This document shows, piece by piece, positions 34,011 through 47,693 of a stretch of 64,000 nucleotides of DNA (positions are counted from its first letter, which is position 1; every line of letters starts with the position of its first letter). The notes beneath the pieces are model-generated. The model searched no databases, was not told the origin of the DNA, and was given only the letters and a program-made list of their open reading frames with translations. Source of the stretch: Okapia johnstoni (Eukaryota > Chordata > Mammalia > Artiodactyla > Giraffidae); assembly GCA_024291935.2 (NCBI GenBank), contig CM044311.1:19677001-19741000 (forward strand), read 5' to 3'. The position numbers and the translations under genes are program-made.

Positions 34011-35717
34011 ATGAAACTGTGACAAGTTAATGGTTAGGCTGCAAATACTGTAAAATTACAGCTCCTGATTTTCTCACCTTCTGTACTGTTTGTAACATAG
34101 GTTTCTATATGTATCTAGGAGATGCTAATAAAATAAAGTTTTATCTTGTTATGCTTCAACCCAAAATTGACACATCAAAAACCATCATTGGAATTTGTCA
34201 CATGACCCTAACAAGTGGGAAGGTAATGTGCACTTCCTGGGTTCAGTTCTCCAGAAGAAAAGAGCCTTGCATATTGATGAATCCTAGTAATGCATAACCT
34301 CATAGGCTTTCTCTGTCATATGACCTATGGATTGGCCCCCTACACCCTTATAAATGCCATATATAGATAATGTGCATTTGCTGAAAGAATTCTGATAAAG
34401 AACTTCCTCTTTTTATGAGTATAGTTATTTCTAGCTTTCCAACTTGGGAGTACTAGTGTACTTTTCTATATTTGTGTTTAAAAACTGCACCTTTTTCCCA
34501 GTAAAGATTATAGTGACTTGCCTCTTAGTGCATTATTTAACTTTTTTCTCAGAGACAAAAATCTGATCTTCAAAATTTCACATATTTCAATGATTTCTTG
34601 ACATTTTCCTCTCCATATTAGACTGATATTTACCTTTAGTCTTTCAATTTAGACTGTATAATGAGTATTGAGAAGAGCACTATTAACAAGTCATTCTTTC
34701 CAGATGTTCCCAAGAAAGTTTTGGAGATTTTTAAATCACTGTTCAGTTTTCAGTAACTCTAAGCAATTCCACGCCATTGAAACTCTCAAGTTTCAGACTC
34801 TGGGTGATAAGTAGATTTAATCTTATAAATCACTTCTGAACTGTTGGTAGAATCAGCTTGGATTACTTTATGGAAAAGTGCTGTGTTAGCTGCCATGGGC
34901 TTGCAAGGAGGAAAAAGTACATGCAGGGAATAATATTCCAAGCCAACTGAATCCTCTAAGAATATCACAAAAAAGCAGAGTCTGATTGAGAAGGAAAGTG
35001 TCATTAGATGAGAAAACTCTTCATTTGCCAGCCCAAGTGGGACCTCCTGGACAATATTAAAGATTTTATTTTTAAGCTAAAGCAATGGAAACCCACCAAA
35101 GGAGTTTAGCCTGATAAATCCCCCTCTTTCCCACAGAACACAACCTGTGTATATGGCTGCTTTCTCTGAAATAACAACTGACCTTTTCTATAGAAATGAC
35201 TCCTAAAACTAAAACTTAATCTATTAAAATATCTATTGCCACCTTGAAAGAAAACATAAGGAGATTGAGAAAACTCAGAAGGGTAAAGTATTTCTGTTAA
35301 GCCAAGGTTCTTGTTGATCTACAAAGATAAGGGAATGCCTCAGAGGATAAGGTATAGGGGAAACTTAGTGAACTGGAGTTATTTAAAATAATCTCCATTT
35401 CTCTGAAAAGTCTGTCTAGTGCTCTGACTTTGAAAACATCTTGTTTTATTGATGACTTTAAAATTTTGATATGGTTTTGACAGGTTTTTGGTTATTTATT
35501 GGTCCAAACACTTAAAGCAACAGATAATTAAATTTAATTAGATTCTTGCTTATTCTAGCATATTGATATTATAAACACTTCCCTTCTCTGGATTTTTACA
35601 TATGATAGTTTGTGAATGATTGCTAAGCTTTTATGAAAAATGATTTTAATTACTTTATAGACTTTATTTTTATAATTTGGATAATCTGGAAAACAAATGT
35701 TGTTAACTTAAGGTTGT
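34011..35717. other. unique sequence, about 1.7 kb
   Basis: No gene. A short phrase near 35078-35108 is reminiscent of an old repeat, too weak to call. Confidence 0.4.
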
Positions 35718-35785
35718 GATGTGTGTGTGCTAAGTCACTTCAGTTGTGTCTGACTCTTTGTGATCCTGTGGACTGTAGCCCACTT
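35718..35785 (-). mobile_element. Bov-A SINE fragment
   Basis: Only the 3'-terminal ~65 bp of the SINE, in antisense. Confidence 0.85.
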
Positions 35786-36921
35786 TCCTTAAAAGAAAAC
35801 ATAGATTTAGTACTTTCAGTACACTCTAGGAAGTAATTAACTAACATGGCCTAAGGATAGGAAATTTGTATTTGGATTAGTTCTATAAGATGTAGATCTA
35901 AGTTAAGCAGATATGAACCCAAGAAAATGTTTATCTGCAAGAATGCTATAGGCAATTTTTATCAATTTTCTCTTGATAACTGTTCTCTGCCCCATGAATT
36001 ATTCTAATTATTCCATTCTTATGAATCATAAATTAAAACACACTTTTGAGATAGTGGAATAAAAGTAGCAGCATCATGATTAGTAATACCATTTCCCAAA
36101 GTATCTGTGCAAACCAAACAGAAGAAAGAAATATACATAAGGCTAAGGGATGTGATCTACAGCTGTATACACAGTCCTGGTACAAATACTAGGTTCAGAA
36201 TCTATTTTGTAACATAAGAGTGTTGGAACACTTACATGCAGGCTAAAATTAAGTAAACTATTTTAATTGTAAGCATTTCTGAACTGCAATGAAATTTTCT
36301 TAAGTGAATGAATAAATAAATCACTATGATCTATACAATAAAATTATTTCTGATTGTTACTTTGGTTGAATCCAACAAACATGTTAATAGAAATAGATTT
36401 CAAGATGATTTATTTTAGACTAGCAACTCTTATTAAACATCAGCTTTCTCAAACACTAGAAGAGAAAAACCAGCTTTTATTTTGCCAAGGACTTTAATAT
36501 TTACTGAAAAAATTTACTAATGAGTTGTATCAAGAAGAATATACTAATTATGATACAGATATTTGTAGAATAGAAATTTCAGTAAAGAATGTTCTAAAAA
36601 TGAATTTCTCTAGCTTGTAGGGATGTTTAATTTACAAATAAAATGTGTATTTTCTGAAAACAAAAGTCAATCAGAGTTTCAAATATTTTAAATAAAATGT
36701 ACATTACTTAAAGAGAAGTAAGTACACAAATTATAGCCAAAGATAATAAACTATGTAGAACAATGTTCTGAGAATACTTTCTGTGTTTATGGTGAGCATA
36801 TGTTTCATCATAAGTCTGAGGAAGAACAGCTACTGATAGCTTGTTTAGCCATTTTGTGTTTCTCCAGCTCCTTTCTGCTAGGTGTGTTACTTTGAGAGAA
36901 CTGGATTAGTTCACTGCTCTG
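35786..36921. other. unique AT-rich sequence
   Basis: No feature recognised. Confidence 0.4.
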
Positions 36922-37536
36922 TACAGTGGCTGACTTTATTTTTCTGGACTCCAAAATCACTGCAGATGGTTATAGCAGCCATGAAATTAAAAGACACTTA
37001 CTCCTTGGAAGGAAAGTTATGACCAACCTAGACAGCATATTAAAAAGCAGAGACATTACTTTGACAACAAAGGTCTGTCTAGTCAAGGCTATGGTTTTTC
37101 CAGTGGTCATGTATGGATGTGAGAGTTGGACTATAAAGAAAGCTGAATGCCAAAGAATTGATGCTTTTGAGCACTGGTGTTGGAGAAGACTCTTGAGAGT
37201 CCCTTGGACTGCAAGGAGATCCAATCAATCCATCCTAAAGGGGATCAGTCCTGGGTGTTCATTGGAAGGACTGATGTTGAAGCTGAAACTCCAATAGTTT
37301 GGCCACCTCATGCGAAGAGTTGACTCATTGGAAAAGACCCTGATGCTGGGAAAGATTGAGGGCAGGAAGAGAAGGGGACGACAGAGGATGAGATGGTTGG
37401 ATGGCATCACCGACTCGATGGACAAGGGTTTGGGTGGACTCCGGGAGTTGGTGATGGACAGGGAGGCCTGGAGTGCTGCGATTCATGGGGTCGCAAAGAG
37501 TCGGACACGCCTGAGCGACTGAACTGAACTGAACTG
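36922..37536 (+). mobile_element. BovB 3' end, about 615 bp, well preserved
   Basis: 5'-truncated sense copy with a clean (CTGAA)n tail. The post-RT coding region stays open for 123 codons (36926-37297), which suggests a relatively recent insertion. Confidence 0.95.
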
Positions 37537-39964
37537 TGCTGCATGCAACACCATCTCTTAGGACACAAGAATAAAAGTTGCTTAGAAGAGTCAAAATTGG
37601 ACGTATGATTCAGATCAGTGATATTTTAGTGAACAGGTTAGTTTGCCACTCTGTTGTGTGTAATACAGTCTGAGAAAATACACACATATACAAGACGTTT
37701 CTAAGACAGCTAGCTATATGTATGGTTCAGGATAGTGTTATTTCTGACTTGACTTCAACTCTTCCTGCTCTTAAATGTGAACAGAGCTCATGTGATTTTT
37801 GGAGGTTGAGACGTCCTAAAATCTAACATTATGCTGGAGATCCAAAGGAGCTAATAGTATAGTTTCAGTCTGACCTGAAGTTCTGGGCACTCGGAGACAT
37901 GAAATCTCCAGTTTGAAAAACAGGAAGTTTGATACCCAAGAACAGCTAATGTTTCAGTTTGAGTCTTGTGTCAGGAAAAGACCAATGTCTCAGCTAAAGT
38001 CTTCATTTGATTTCATGGGGTCAAGAGTCAGACACGACTGAGCATGCATGCACTCATCATACTAAAGAGGTCAATACTTTATTCAGTGTACTGATTGATT
38101 CAAATATTAAGCTCATCCAGAATGAGGCTTACAAGCACATCCAGAATATTGTTGGACCCAGTGTCTAAACAAACTGAGGCCCAGAAAATTTGACATGTAA
38201 AATTAGCCAAAATGCAGGAAACAGTGAATTTACACTATGCATAGATATAAAGAATTAGTCTGTAACTCTTAAACAGTCTACTACATTAAACATCTAAGCA
38301 ATTTTTTTGCATTGTCAAGTAGAAACAATAAACATCTTTGTTAAATTTTATAAGAATTGAAATTATAATAAATTACATATGCATTGGGATGTATGCATAT
38401 AATAGTAGGAAAAAAACATATTTTCTAGGAATTTGAATATTCAGTCATTTTCTAAGACTCTGAAATCCAGGCAAATTTGAGCTCCTAATGGGACCCATGG
38501 TAATGGACATGGATTATTTCCCTCCATTAAATATATATAGCCACCCAGTCAGTAATATGTTCATCAATTTACTTCCAAAATTTGTAGAAATATTCATCTT
38601 TGTAAAAATTTGCATAATATTTGTTTTATTTTATTTACCTATATAAACATAAATACCATCTTCTTTTCAGAAACTGAGGTACCTGAATCAAAGAACAAAT
38701 TAATTTTCTTATTACTAAGTAAGATCCTTCTTTGCAAATATGTAGCTGAAGTAATATGGCCACTTCAATCATAATCTCACAAGTTAGAATTTTTGAAAGC
38801 TTTACTGACTTTTCTAAGCCTCAAGTATATCATTCAGTAAAATGTGTGCTAGTTTCCTAAATAATATCCAAGTGGCTTAAAAGAGCACAACTTTCCAAAG
38901 GGTTGCTTACTCTCCTTGGTACAGTTTTCATTGTGACAAATCATAGTAATTAATGTCACAAACTTACATTGTAGGGTAGAGCACAATTGCTGCAATTATA
39001 TTTTGGATTGTTTTTACTAAATAATTCTCAAAGGAATGCATTTCTAATAATGTAGTAAAATTTTCATGCTGATATGCAATATTAAAAGAACATTTTCCAT
39101 TTTCCTAAGTTTTACCAATAATGTTTATGTTCATCCACAAGCCAATTTTAAGACTACTTTTAGGACTGCATGTTTATCAATAAGGAAGGGCCATAGCAGG
39201 GAAAATTTCTTTAGTGCCTGTGGAATGATAGTTTTCATCAGTCCCTATTGCTCTCTGAGGTCTTTTTACAGTTCTGCAAAATTATAGTGTCTTGTTTTAA
39301 AGCTTGAACAACAAATGAAACATATTATTTTGTCCAATGAAATTATATGGAGGCAAAATCTTGTCTAGCATAATTAGATTCTTCAGCTTTCTGAGAGAAA
39401 ATACTCCTGTACAAAAGAATTTTTCCGTGCACAAAGAATAAATATTTTCATTATTTTATTGATAGGTAAATCATAGTTGAATAAACACCATATTGTTCCC
39501 ATAATATCACATATTAAGAATACTAGGATTATTTTACTTAGTTGACAATGATTATAATCACCTTTTTTGATATTTGGAGTAAAATGTTTAAAATTAATGA
39601 CTCTTTAGTAATAGAGAACTATTTTTTCCTACAGACCCAAGTTTATTTCTTTTAGTCACTCAACATTAGAAAACTTTGCATTTCTACTGAGATAATTTTA
39701 ACTTTTAACTAGACTAATTTTTGAACAGGAAAAAAATTAATAATTATAATAAATATAAGATTTCTTCTGTATTTGGGAAAATTTTTTGATGGGATAAAAT
39801 TATATTAATGGGAAATTCTATATTTTGGATTTGTTAAGTGAAATTCAATGTGACTAGAATACAAATAACAAAAAAATCAAGTCTAATTATACACATGAAA
39901 TATGCACATCTATTTTATGTATATACAAGTAAAAGACAAACAATATAATGATGAACATTTGTTG
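37537..39964. other. unique sequence, about 2.4 kb
   Basis: It contains one small SINE tail (38013-38052) and otherwise nothing recognisable. Confidence 0.4.
38013..38052 (+). mobile_element. Bov-A/Bov-tA tail fragment
   Basis: Only the 'catggggtcaagagtcagac' end plus GACTGAGCA remains. Confidence 0.7.
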
Positions 39965-40145
39965 AAAATTCTGTGTTCAAAATTATTTCTAAGAATCTTA
40001 TACGTACTGTCTCATCACATTATTAAAATAGCCCATGCAACCGTACAATATAAACCCATTATATAAATGTAGAAATTGAGCCTTAGAAAAGTTAACTTAG
40101 TAAGTTGCCTGTCATAACTTAGCTAAGAGCTGAGGTGAAGCGTTG
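39965..40145 (-). mobile_element. MIR fragment
   Basis: Antisense MIR pattern: 'ttatacgtactgtctcatca', 'aaacccattatataaatgtagaaattgagccttagaaaag', then 'cttagctaagagctgagg'. Confidence 0.65.
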
Positions 40146-40149
40146 ACTA

Positions 40150-40511
40150 TTGTTGTTCAGTCACTAAGTTGTGTTCAACTCTTCATGAACCCATGGACTG
40201 GAGCACACCTGGCTTCCCTTTACTACCTCCCTCAGTTTACCCAAGTTCATGGAAGATGAAATGGTGATGCCATCCAACAAGCTCATCCTCTGTCATCCCC
40301 ATCTCTTCCTGTCCTCAATATTTTCCAGCATCAGGGTCTTTTCCAATGAGTTGGCTCTTCACATCAGGTGGCCGTATTGTTGGAGCTTCAGCTTCAGTAT
40401 CAGGTCTTTCAATGAATATTCAGAATTGATTTCCTTTAAGATTGACTGCTGAATCTTGTGGCTGTCCAAAGGATTCTTAAGAGTCTTTTCCAGCACCACA
40501 ATTCTAAAGCA
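40150..40511 (-). mobile_element. BovB 3' end, about 360 bp
   Basis: Antisense copy with a TTG-type start (CAA tail on the sense strand). Diverged. Confidence 0.92.
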
Positions 40512-40533
40512 TAATGAGCCATCAGGGAAGCCC
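40512..40533 (-). mobile_element. Bov-tA head remnant
   Basis: Only the outermost ~20 bp of the tRNA-like head (TGAGCCATCAGGGAAGCCC) remains, fused to the BovB truncation point. This points to a deletion. Confidence 0.75.
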
Positions 40534-41612
40534 ATGAAGAACTGATTGGGAGTAATAAAAAATAAATACAGTTTACAATATGTTAGTCTCAGTTTATGAT
40601 ATGTGTTACTTCTTGTCACAAAGATAATGACTTAGATTTGAGATTTTTTTCCATCAGATCTCCACTTAGTGCTACAATATTTTATTTTAGTTATTATAAT
40701 GTTAGGTTACTATAGGGAAGAAGTGAGTGAATTTTAATTTCTCTGCGGCCTAACACACACACAAAAATAACAATTCCCAGTAATGAAAAATTCAAATAAG
40801 CAGTGGCTCCCTTTAATTCAATGGAGGGTATTTGGCCTCCAGTGTAAGAAGGCAGAAGAAAAGTAGGATGGAAGAAGCTGATTAGCTTTTATCTGCCTTG
40901 GCCTAAGTCAGAAATACATCACTCCAGTCACATTCCTTTGTCCTGAAGTATTTGTATGTCTTCAATTCAACCTCAAGAGGGAATGTAAAATGCCAGATAA
41001 TACATGGATATCTAGGGAGTGCAATATCTTTCACAGCATTTACACCAATTTTTAAACTTACATGTATTTTTGTATTTAATTGTTAGATTGGCTTTCCCCC
41101 AAAGGCAACTCTAAAACAAGAGATCAAACAGACGTACTTCATTCAGCTAGAGAACCCAGGAAACACTGGAAGAGGAATGAGGTATCTGAATGAATAAGAG
41201 GTGGAAGTCAGTAAAGGTTAGACTATAAAGGAAGTTACAAGGATAGCTTACTTTTGCTGGAAACTTTGGTAATAAGAGGATTCAAAGTCATCAACAGAGA
41301 AGACAGGAAGCTGAAATGTCTGTGCACTATCATCCATTTATCACTATTAAGGACATTAGTTCCTTGGAACTTTTAGTCTGCCCCAAGGGTAGGATTGAGT
41401 GCTCCAGGGATAAGAGAAAGCCCCTTGGTAAAGAGATCCAGATATTGCTGTTGGAAGTCATGAAAAAGGGGAATATGGACAGGATGTTTACTATAAATAC
41501 ACACATTATGTCTGTGTGTATGTGTTTAAATGCTCCTTACTTTATTTATATATGCACATACACATATGAAACATATATCAATGAGTATCATATATATATA
41601 ATTTAGGTACTG
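40534..41612. other. unique sequence, about 1.1 kb
   Basis: A 96-codon plus frame at 41316-41606 has no recognisable domain and runs into a TA tract. Not called as a gene. Confidence 0.4.
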
Positions 41613-41800
41613 AATCAGTGGTTCCCATCATTTTGTTACCAGAGACAAGTTTCATGGAAAACAATTTTTCCATGGACTGGTCAGGGGAGAGGGTCATTTC
41701 AGGATGATTCAAGCATTTTACATTTACTGTGTATTTTATTTCTATTATTATTACATCTGCTCCACCTCAGATCATCAGGCATTAGATCCCAGAGATTGGG
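41613..41800. mobile_element. hAT-like nonautonomous DNA transposon fragment
   Basis: 'cagtggttcccatcatttt', 'agagacaagtttcatggaa', 'tttttccatggactgg' and 'gatcatcaggcattaga' occur in the order of a widespread mammalian hAT-type MER repeat. The middle and far end are deleted. Confidence 0.55.
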
Positions 41801-42559
41801 ATCTAAATAGTATATATAATATACGATAATAAACAATAATGTTATTAAATGCATTATTTCCTTCTGGACCAAAAAAGAAAAACTCTACACGTAAGATAAA
41901 TTCAGTTTTTTCTGACTGTCCCAATGGAAAGCAAAGTTATCCTTAATGCTTGCACTTCTTGAAGTTAAGGAAATGGTATGGTTTGATTTGCACCCAATGC
42001 AATTCTCACATCGCATATACTGCTGCAATATTTGAGCTGAACATTTTTAAGCTGAACATTTGAGAACTAAGGTTTCTGAGTGAGAAAAAGCACTCTGTAT
42101 GATATGAGTTGCCTGAGATGTGTTATCTGTGAATGGGGAATATAGTTGTGATATTATAAACACTTCTTTTTAACTTACTTTCCTTCAAACAACAACATAA
42201 TGTATAATTTGAATCACTCAGTGATGGGTAAAGAATGCACAGGTAACTGTGAATTGAACAAAGTATTATACTACTTTAATATAAGAATAAATCATTTATA
42301 AACCATTAATGACTCAATATTAAAACTACGAAGTTATTAACCTGCTGTGTATATTATTTTTTAAACCAGCTTTAATACTAAAGCTGGTATTTAGGATATT
42401 AGTATCCATTTTATATGTATACTACTCTACCAAATGTATTTTATTTCTTTTTCATCCTGTGATTTTGGAAGTTTTAAGCCTTTAGTTAGTAAATATTCTG
42501 TATATAAGAGTCTCAAAGCAGATATATGCTCAAATTTATATTTTTAGAAGAAAGAAAAA
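41801..42559. other. unique sequence
   Basis: Nothing recognised. Confidence 0.4.
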
Positions 42560-43135
42560 CATTGCTTCTAAAGCCCTCCTTTCTTCATTTCCAACTCTAA
42601 GTTTCTTACTATTTTCATCAAAGCCCTACCTGGTTTTGGCTTTTGAATAATTCTCCAATATCATGTCTGACCTCTTTACCCATTGCTCATTTCTTCTTAA
42701 TTGACCACTTTCATTTCTTCATGCATATCAGGAATGCACTGAGCTTTCACATTTGCTCTTTTCACTGAAACTGTCTGTTACCAGTTATGGGCACTCTTCT
42801 CTCAATATGTTCAAATCTCTGCTAAAAGGTAAAATCATCAAATAGAATTTCCCAGATCATCCCACTTAACATGCAGCCCCAAATTTATTCTTTTCCTACC
42901 CTGGCTTTATTCCATTACTGATGTTTATCATATTGAGAACATTCATATGTTCAGGTGCTTATGAATGTGTGATTTTCTCCTCAATTAGTACATAATCTCC
43001 ATGATGGCAGGGATCTTTACCTTAATCTCTCTAAAATTCCCAGTGCTTAGAACATTGTCTGAAATTTAGGACATCTTCAAAAAATTTTGTTAATTGATAC
43101 AAATCAATAAATAGATTGTTGAATTCATTTTAAAG
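42560..43135 (+). mobile_element. L2 LINE 3' end
   Basis: It shows the L2 3' signature 'catgatggcagggatcttta', 'cccagtgcttagaacattgtctg' and a final TTAATTGA, preceded by the long pyrimidine-rich upstream part. It is an ancient, pan-mammalian relic. Confidence 0.8.
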
Positions 43136-44079
43136 AAATGATTGAAACATAAAGTGATTGTCTCATAATATGAAATAGTTATCCTCAACACAAGTCATGT
43201 CAACTATGATATTAAACCAAGATTTCTGATGACCACATTTGAATCAATTTGTTTGTTCCTTTCAAAATCCCTAAGAACTGGGATTTATTATTATTTCTGC
43301 ATTATTAGGGTAAGATAGTATCCAAGTTCCAGATTTAGTCTATACTGATAGCTACTGTTTCAGCATACATTTTTGTGGACTGATTTGGTGGAATGGTTAA
43401 CTAGCCAACTTTTTTTTTTTTTTCTGAAACCAAATAGAAATTTCTCAACTACAACAGAAGATAATTTATAATTTTGTTAGTTATTTTGCTTGCTTGTTTT
43501 GTTTTAAAGGGGTTGCTGAGTGACTTCTGAGTGGAGTTATCATTTTAGGATATAGTAAAATGTACAATTATCATATTATATCAATCAGAGGTAGCAAAAA
43601 TGATTCATAATGTGGTATTTAGTATATTAGAAAAATGTGGACCAACCAGAAATAAGAAAAATATTGAAACGATTTATCATTCTGAATGGGAGTATAAAGC
43701 ATTGACTTTAGCATTATCAACATCAGGGAGGAAAATGTCTAATCATCTTAAAATACTTGTGAGGGTAGTGTCTCCTCCAGCAGTCCTGTTAAGCAGCTTA
43801 ACTTGTATGTCCTGGGACTACTTGCTTCCCTAGGTAAGACCATAGACCAAATTTTGTTTTATTAAGCATGATAATGTAGCAAGAATAATCCAGATCAGAA
43901 ATATTCTTTATCCAGTACCTTGTTCTGAAACTCAGTTTCCTATCTGCCTCATTAAGTTCTTTCCATTTCTTTGTGAGAGCTTAGTGTGTAGCTTGGCTAT
44001 TCTGTTAATTGCATTTAGCCATGGATTTCTGGACTATTTGGTCCTAATAAATGGGGTTCATTGGAAAGTACAGTACCAT
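43136..44079. other. unique sequence
   Basis: A T run lies at 43410-43423. The short plus frame at 43600-43833 is unrecognised. Confidence 0.4.
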
Positions 44080-44112
44080 TGTGTGTGTGTGTGTGTGCAT
44101 GTGTGTGTGTAC
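44080..44112. repeat. (GT)n microsatellite, interrupted
   Basis: A GT run split once by GCAT. Confidence 0.9.
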
Positions 44113-44434
44113 AGTTTCCTGGAATCTGGGATCAAATTACTCAATATAAGAAAAGGATTTTGGATATATAAAGGGACTCTAAAGATGGGAGAACAAAGCA
44201 TCGGCAATGAATATTTTATACAGATGATAAAGAAAAGAAAGAAAAAATAAAACAGGCTGTCAGTGATGCCAAAGGAACACAGCTTCACTATTACCTTTGT
44301 TGCTAGATAATATAATGTAACTTTTCCCTTTCCATTAATCTTTTCATCATTTGTTCTCTTAGGGCAAAATCAGACCTCTATTCTTCAGGGATATATACAT
44401 AGCAAGTGACAAAAGTGGTGAGTTTTAGGGAAAA

Positions 44435-44630
44435 GGGCTTCCCTTGTGGCTCAGCTGGTAAAGAATCTGCCTGTAATGTGGGAGACCTGGGTTTGATTCC
44501 TGGGTAGGGAAGATCCTCTGGAGAAGGGAAATGCTACCCACTCCAGTATTCTGGCCTGGAGAATTCCATGAGCTGTATAGTCCATGGAGTTGCAAAGAGT
44601 TGGACAGGACTTAGCGACTTTCACTATTAC
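44435..44630 (+). mobile_element. Bov-tA SINE
   Basis: Complete sense copy. A likely target-site duplication is TTAGGGAAAA-like sequence on each side (about 44425 and 44633). Confidence 0.93.
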
Positions 44631-45239
44631 TCTTAGGGGAAAAAAGAGGGCTTAAATAAATCAGTGATTCTGAAAATTGGATCTTCATTATATATTTTTT
44701 TTCTTTTTGTGGAGTTGTGACTTTTTGAAAAAGTATAGAATCCAGTGTCACACTACCAAAACTACAAATTTAGACTAGGCAAGCTTGAATGATATAAATC
44801 AGTACATTCATAAAGTATGACAGGTTGTTAGAATTATCAGTCAGAGTGGGAACAACATCATCTATTGACTTGGATGCTTGCCCCTCTTCTGAGAGTCTAA
44901 GATGCTGAACTCTCCTCCATGGTCACCTTTTCTCCCATGGCTACAGTGAGAATGAATTAGTAACTCTCCATTGACATTGATCCCACTTGTTTGAGCATCT
45001 ATAGCCTGAAAGACTGATGGATTTCCAGTCCTCTGTGTTCCATAGCTAGAGAGTGAAAAACATGAAACTACATTTAGAATTTTTGCTAAACAAGTCACCT
45101 TAATCTGACAACAACTCAGGGACACTTAACCTGCAGTTTCCTGGCATGCTGAGGACATGCTGCTTTGTCTTCAATTGCATTCCAGGGTATCTTGGAATGT
45201 CTTTGCTAATCACTCTGTCTTTAATCTTCCCACTATACT
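44631..45239. other. unique or unassigned sequence
   Basis: An 87-codon antisense frame at 44862-45125 has no recognisable feature. Confidence 0.4.
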
Positions 45240-45400
45240 CCACTTTATTGACATGTACACACTGTTATTGATATATTCAAAATAGATAATCAACAAGGGT
45301 CGACTGTATAGTACAAGGAAGTTTTCTCAATATTCTGTAATAATCTAAATGGGAAAAGAATTTGAAAAAGAATAGATACATGTATATGTAAAAAAAGCAA
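45240..45400 (+). mobile_element. L1 3' UTR fragment
   Basis: 'tcaacaagggtcgactgtat', 'caatattctgtaataatct' and 'gatacatgtatatgta' are in the order of the artiodactyl L1 3' UTR. The last ~60 bp are missing. Confidence 0.8.
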
Positions 45401-45525
45401 TTAAAAGCTATTTTAATATATCTTACCAATTGAGTTTCAACATGTGTTGGTATCACTGCACCTGTTTAGAATGTGACTTTGGCAGATTAATTCTGTTCTA
45501 CATTTTGGTGTTACTGATTCTGTCT

Positions 45526-45887
45526 TTTTTTGTTTGTTTGTTTTTGTTTTTTTTATTAAATTAGCTTATCTATTTTTTAACTTTACATTATTGTATTGGT
45601 TTTGCCATACATTGACATGAATCCACCATGAGTGTACATGTGTTCCCCTTCCAGAACCCCCCTCCCACCTCCCTCCCCATCCCATCCCTCCGGGTCATCC
45701 CAGTGCACCAGCCCCGAGCACCCTGTATCATGCGTCGAACCTGGACTGGAAATTCGTTTCACATATGATAATTTACATGCTTCAGTGCCATTTTCCCATA
45801 TCATCCCTCCCTCGTCCTCTCCTATAGAGTCCAAAAGACTCTTCTATATATCTGTATCTCTTTTACTGTCTCGCATACAGGGTTAAT
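45526..45887 (-). mobile_element. L1 3' UTR, antisense, 5' truncated
   Basis: A T-rich tail (poly-A on the sense strand) precedes ~350 bp of the G-rich/C-rich bovine L1 3' UTR. The short open frames on both strands here are UTR, not genes. Confidence 0.92.
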
Positions 45888-45938
45888 GTCATATACTATG
45901 CATGGATGATAATGACAATGATAAAATGGCATCAAACA

Positions 45939-45965
45939 TTTTATTTTATTTTATTTTATTTTCAT
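45939..45965. repeat. (TTTTA)n microsatellite
   Basis: About five pentanucleotide units. Confidence 0.9.
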
Positions 45966-46126
45966 CAAACATTTTAAAAAGTCAACTTGCAGTACCTATG
46001 AGTCTTAGAAATTCAGAGCTATCATTAATATATATACTAATGCATGCTATACATAATATATAATATTAATAAATAATTCTTTATATTAAATGAATATATT
46101 GTTAATGTATAAGTTTATTATTAATA

Positions 46127-46339
46127 AGCATCCTTACCTCAGATGGTAAGGAATTTGCCTGCAGTGCAGGAGACCTATGTTCAATCCCTGGGTCAGGATG
46201 ATCCCCTGGAGAAGGAAATGGCACCCCACTCCAGTATTATTGCCTGGAGAATCCCATGGATAGAGGAGCCTGGTGGGCTACAGTCCATGGGGTTGTGAAG
46301 AGTCAGACACGACTGAGTGACTAATGCTTTCACTTTCAT
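46127..46339 (+). mobile_element. Bov-tA SINE
   Basis: Sense copy in a very AT-rich surrounding. The first bases of the head are eroded. Confidence 0.93.
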
Positions 46340-47043
46340 ATTATTGATATATAATAAATATTATATACTATAGATAGTAAATCATTATATTATATAATAA
46401 ATCTATAAATGCTATAGAAAATAATAGATAATCATATATGCCATATGTCATATACATACATGTATACATGTATATATATACTTAATTTAAATGAAAATTT
46501 AAGAGGATATCTGTACCAGAAAATTTACTTTTAGCTCAAAATATATTGTAGCATTCTTGATTCGATTTACTTCTTCCTCAATTTATTTTCATAAGAGAGG
46601 GAAAAGCATGGAGTGATTATTTTAAGATTATAATTTCATGTGAAAATTCCGTCTTTGAGTTCCATTTCCCTTTTGCTGATTGGTGACATCAGACTTATTT
46701 CACATGGCCATCCAAAGCACAGCATGAATCTGCAAATTAACTCAGAGATGTTGTAATTTCCTCATGCAATTGTCTTATTTTTTTCTGTTATGTAAATTAT
46801 CCAGATGGCAATAAGATCTTAAGAGATAAACAATATAACATAATTTGGATAAAATCATACATGATTATATCTATGTTTGATAGTGGGAAAATGAAGGTAG
46901 AACGATGACTTCAACTTTTGGAAATATAGTTTCTTTTTCCAAGTTTGAATTATTGTTCTGCCAATTGCTTTTTTTGTTGTTTTTGAGCAAATTTTTGAAC
47001 TTAGGTTTCAGATCTAGATTGTCATTGATAATATAGGAAATAT
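46340..47043. other. unique AT-rich sequence
   Basis: Alternating TA/CA stretch at 46430-46485. No gene. Confidence 0.4.
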
Positions 47044-47057
47044 AAGAGTAATCTTTC

Positions 47058-47693
47058 TTTTCTTTTTGTTTTTGACTGATATGAATTTTATTTATTTTTT
47101 TAAAAATTTATTTATCTATTTTTACCTTACAATATTGTATTAGTTTTGCCATACCTTGACATGACTCCACCATGGGTGTACATGTGTTCCCCTTACAGAA
47201 CCCCCCTCCCACCTCCCTCCCCATCCCATCCCTCTGGGTCATCCTGGTGCACCAGCCCCAAGCACTCTGTATCATGCCCTGAACCTGAATCATTTCACAT
47301 ATGATAATTTACATACTTCAATGCCATTCTCCCATATCATCCCACCCTCGCCCTCTCCCATAGAGTCCAAAATACAGTTCTACACATCTGTGTCTCTTTT
47401 GCTGTCTCGCATACAGGGTTATCTTTATCATTTACTAAATTTCATATATATGCATTAGTATACTGTATTGGTGTTTTTCTTTCTGGCTTACTTCACTCTG
47501 TATAATGGGCCCCAGTTTCATCCACCTCATTAGAACTGATTCAAATGTATTCTTTTTAATGGCTGAGTAATATTCCATTGTGTACCACAGCTTCCTTATC
47601 CATTTGTCTGCTGGTGAACATCTAGGTTGCTTCCATGTCCTGGCTATTATAAACAGTGCTGCGATGAACACTGGGGTACATATGTCTCTTTCT
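47058..47693 (-). mobile_element. second, shorter L1 inside the tail of the first
   Basis: An antisense L1 covers the 3' UTR and the extreme end of ORF2 and is truncated after 'gtacatatgtctctttc'. It lies left of another complete 3' UTR in the same orientation. The simplest reading is an insertion into the A-rich tail of the larger L1, with T/C-rich target duplications. Confidence 0.75.

Noticed and set aside
36926..37297. 123-codon plus frame as a small gene
   Set aside because: It is the post-RT coding region of a well-preserved BovB 3' end, not a host gene.
45583..45886. Overlapping open frames of 83-84 codons on both strands
   Set aside because: They lie in the compositionally unusual L1 3' UTR, which is noncoding.
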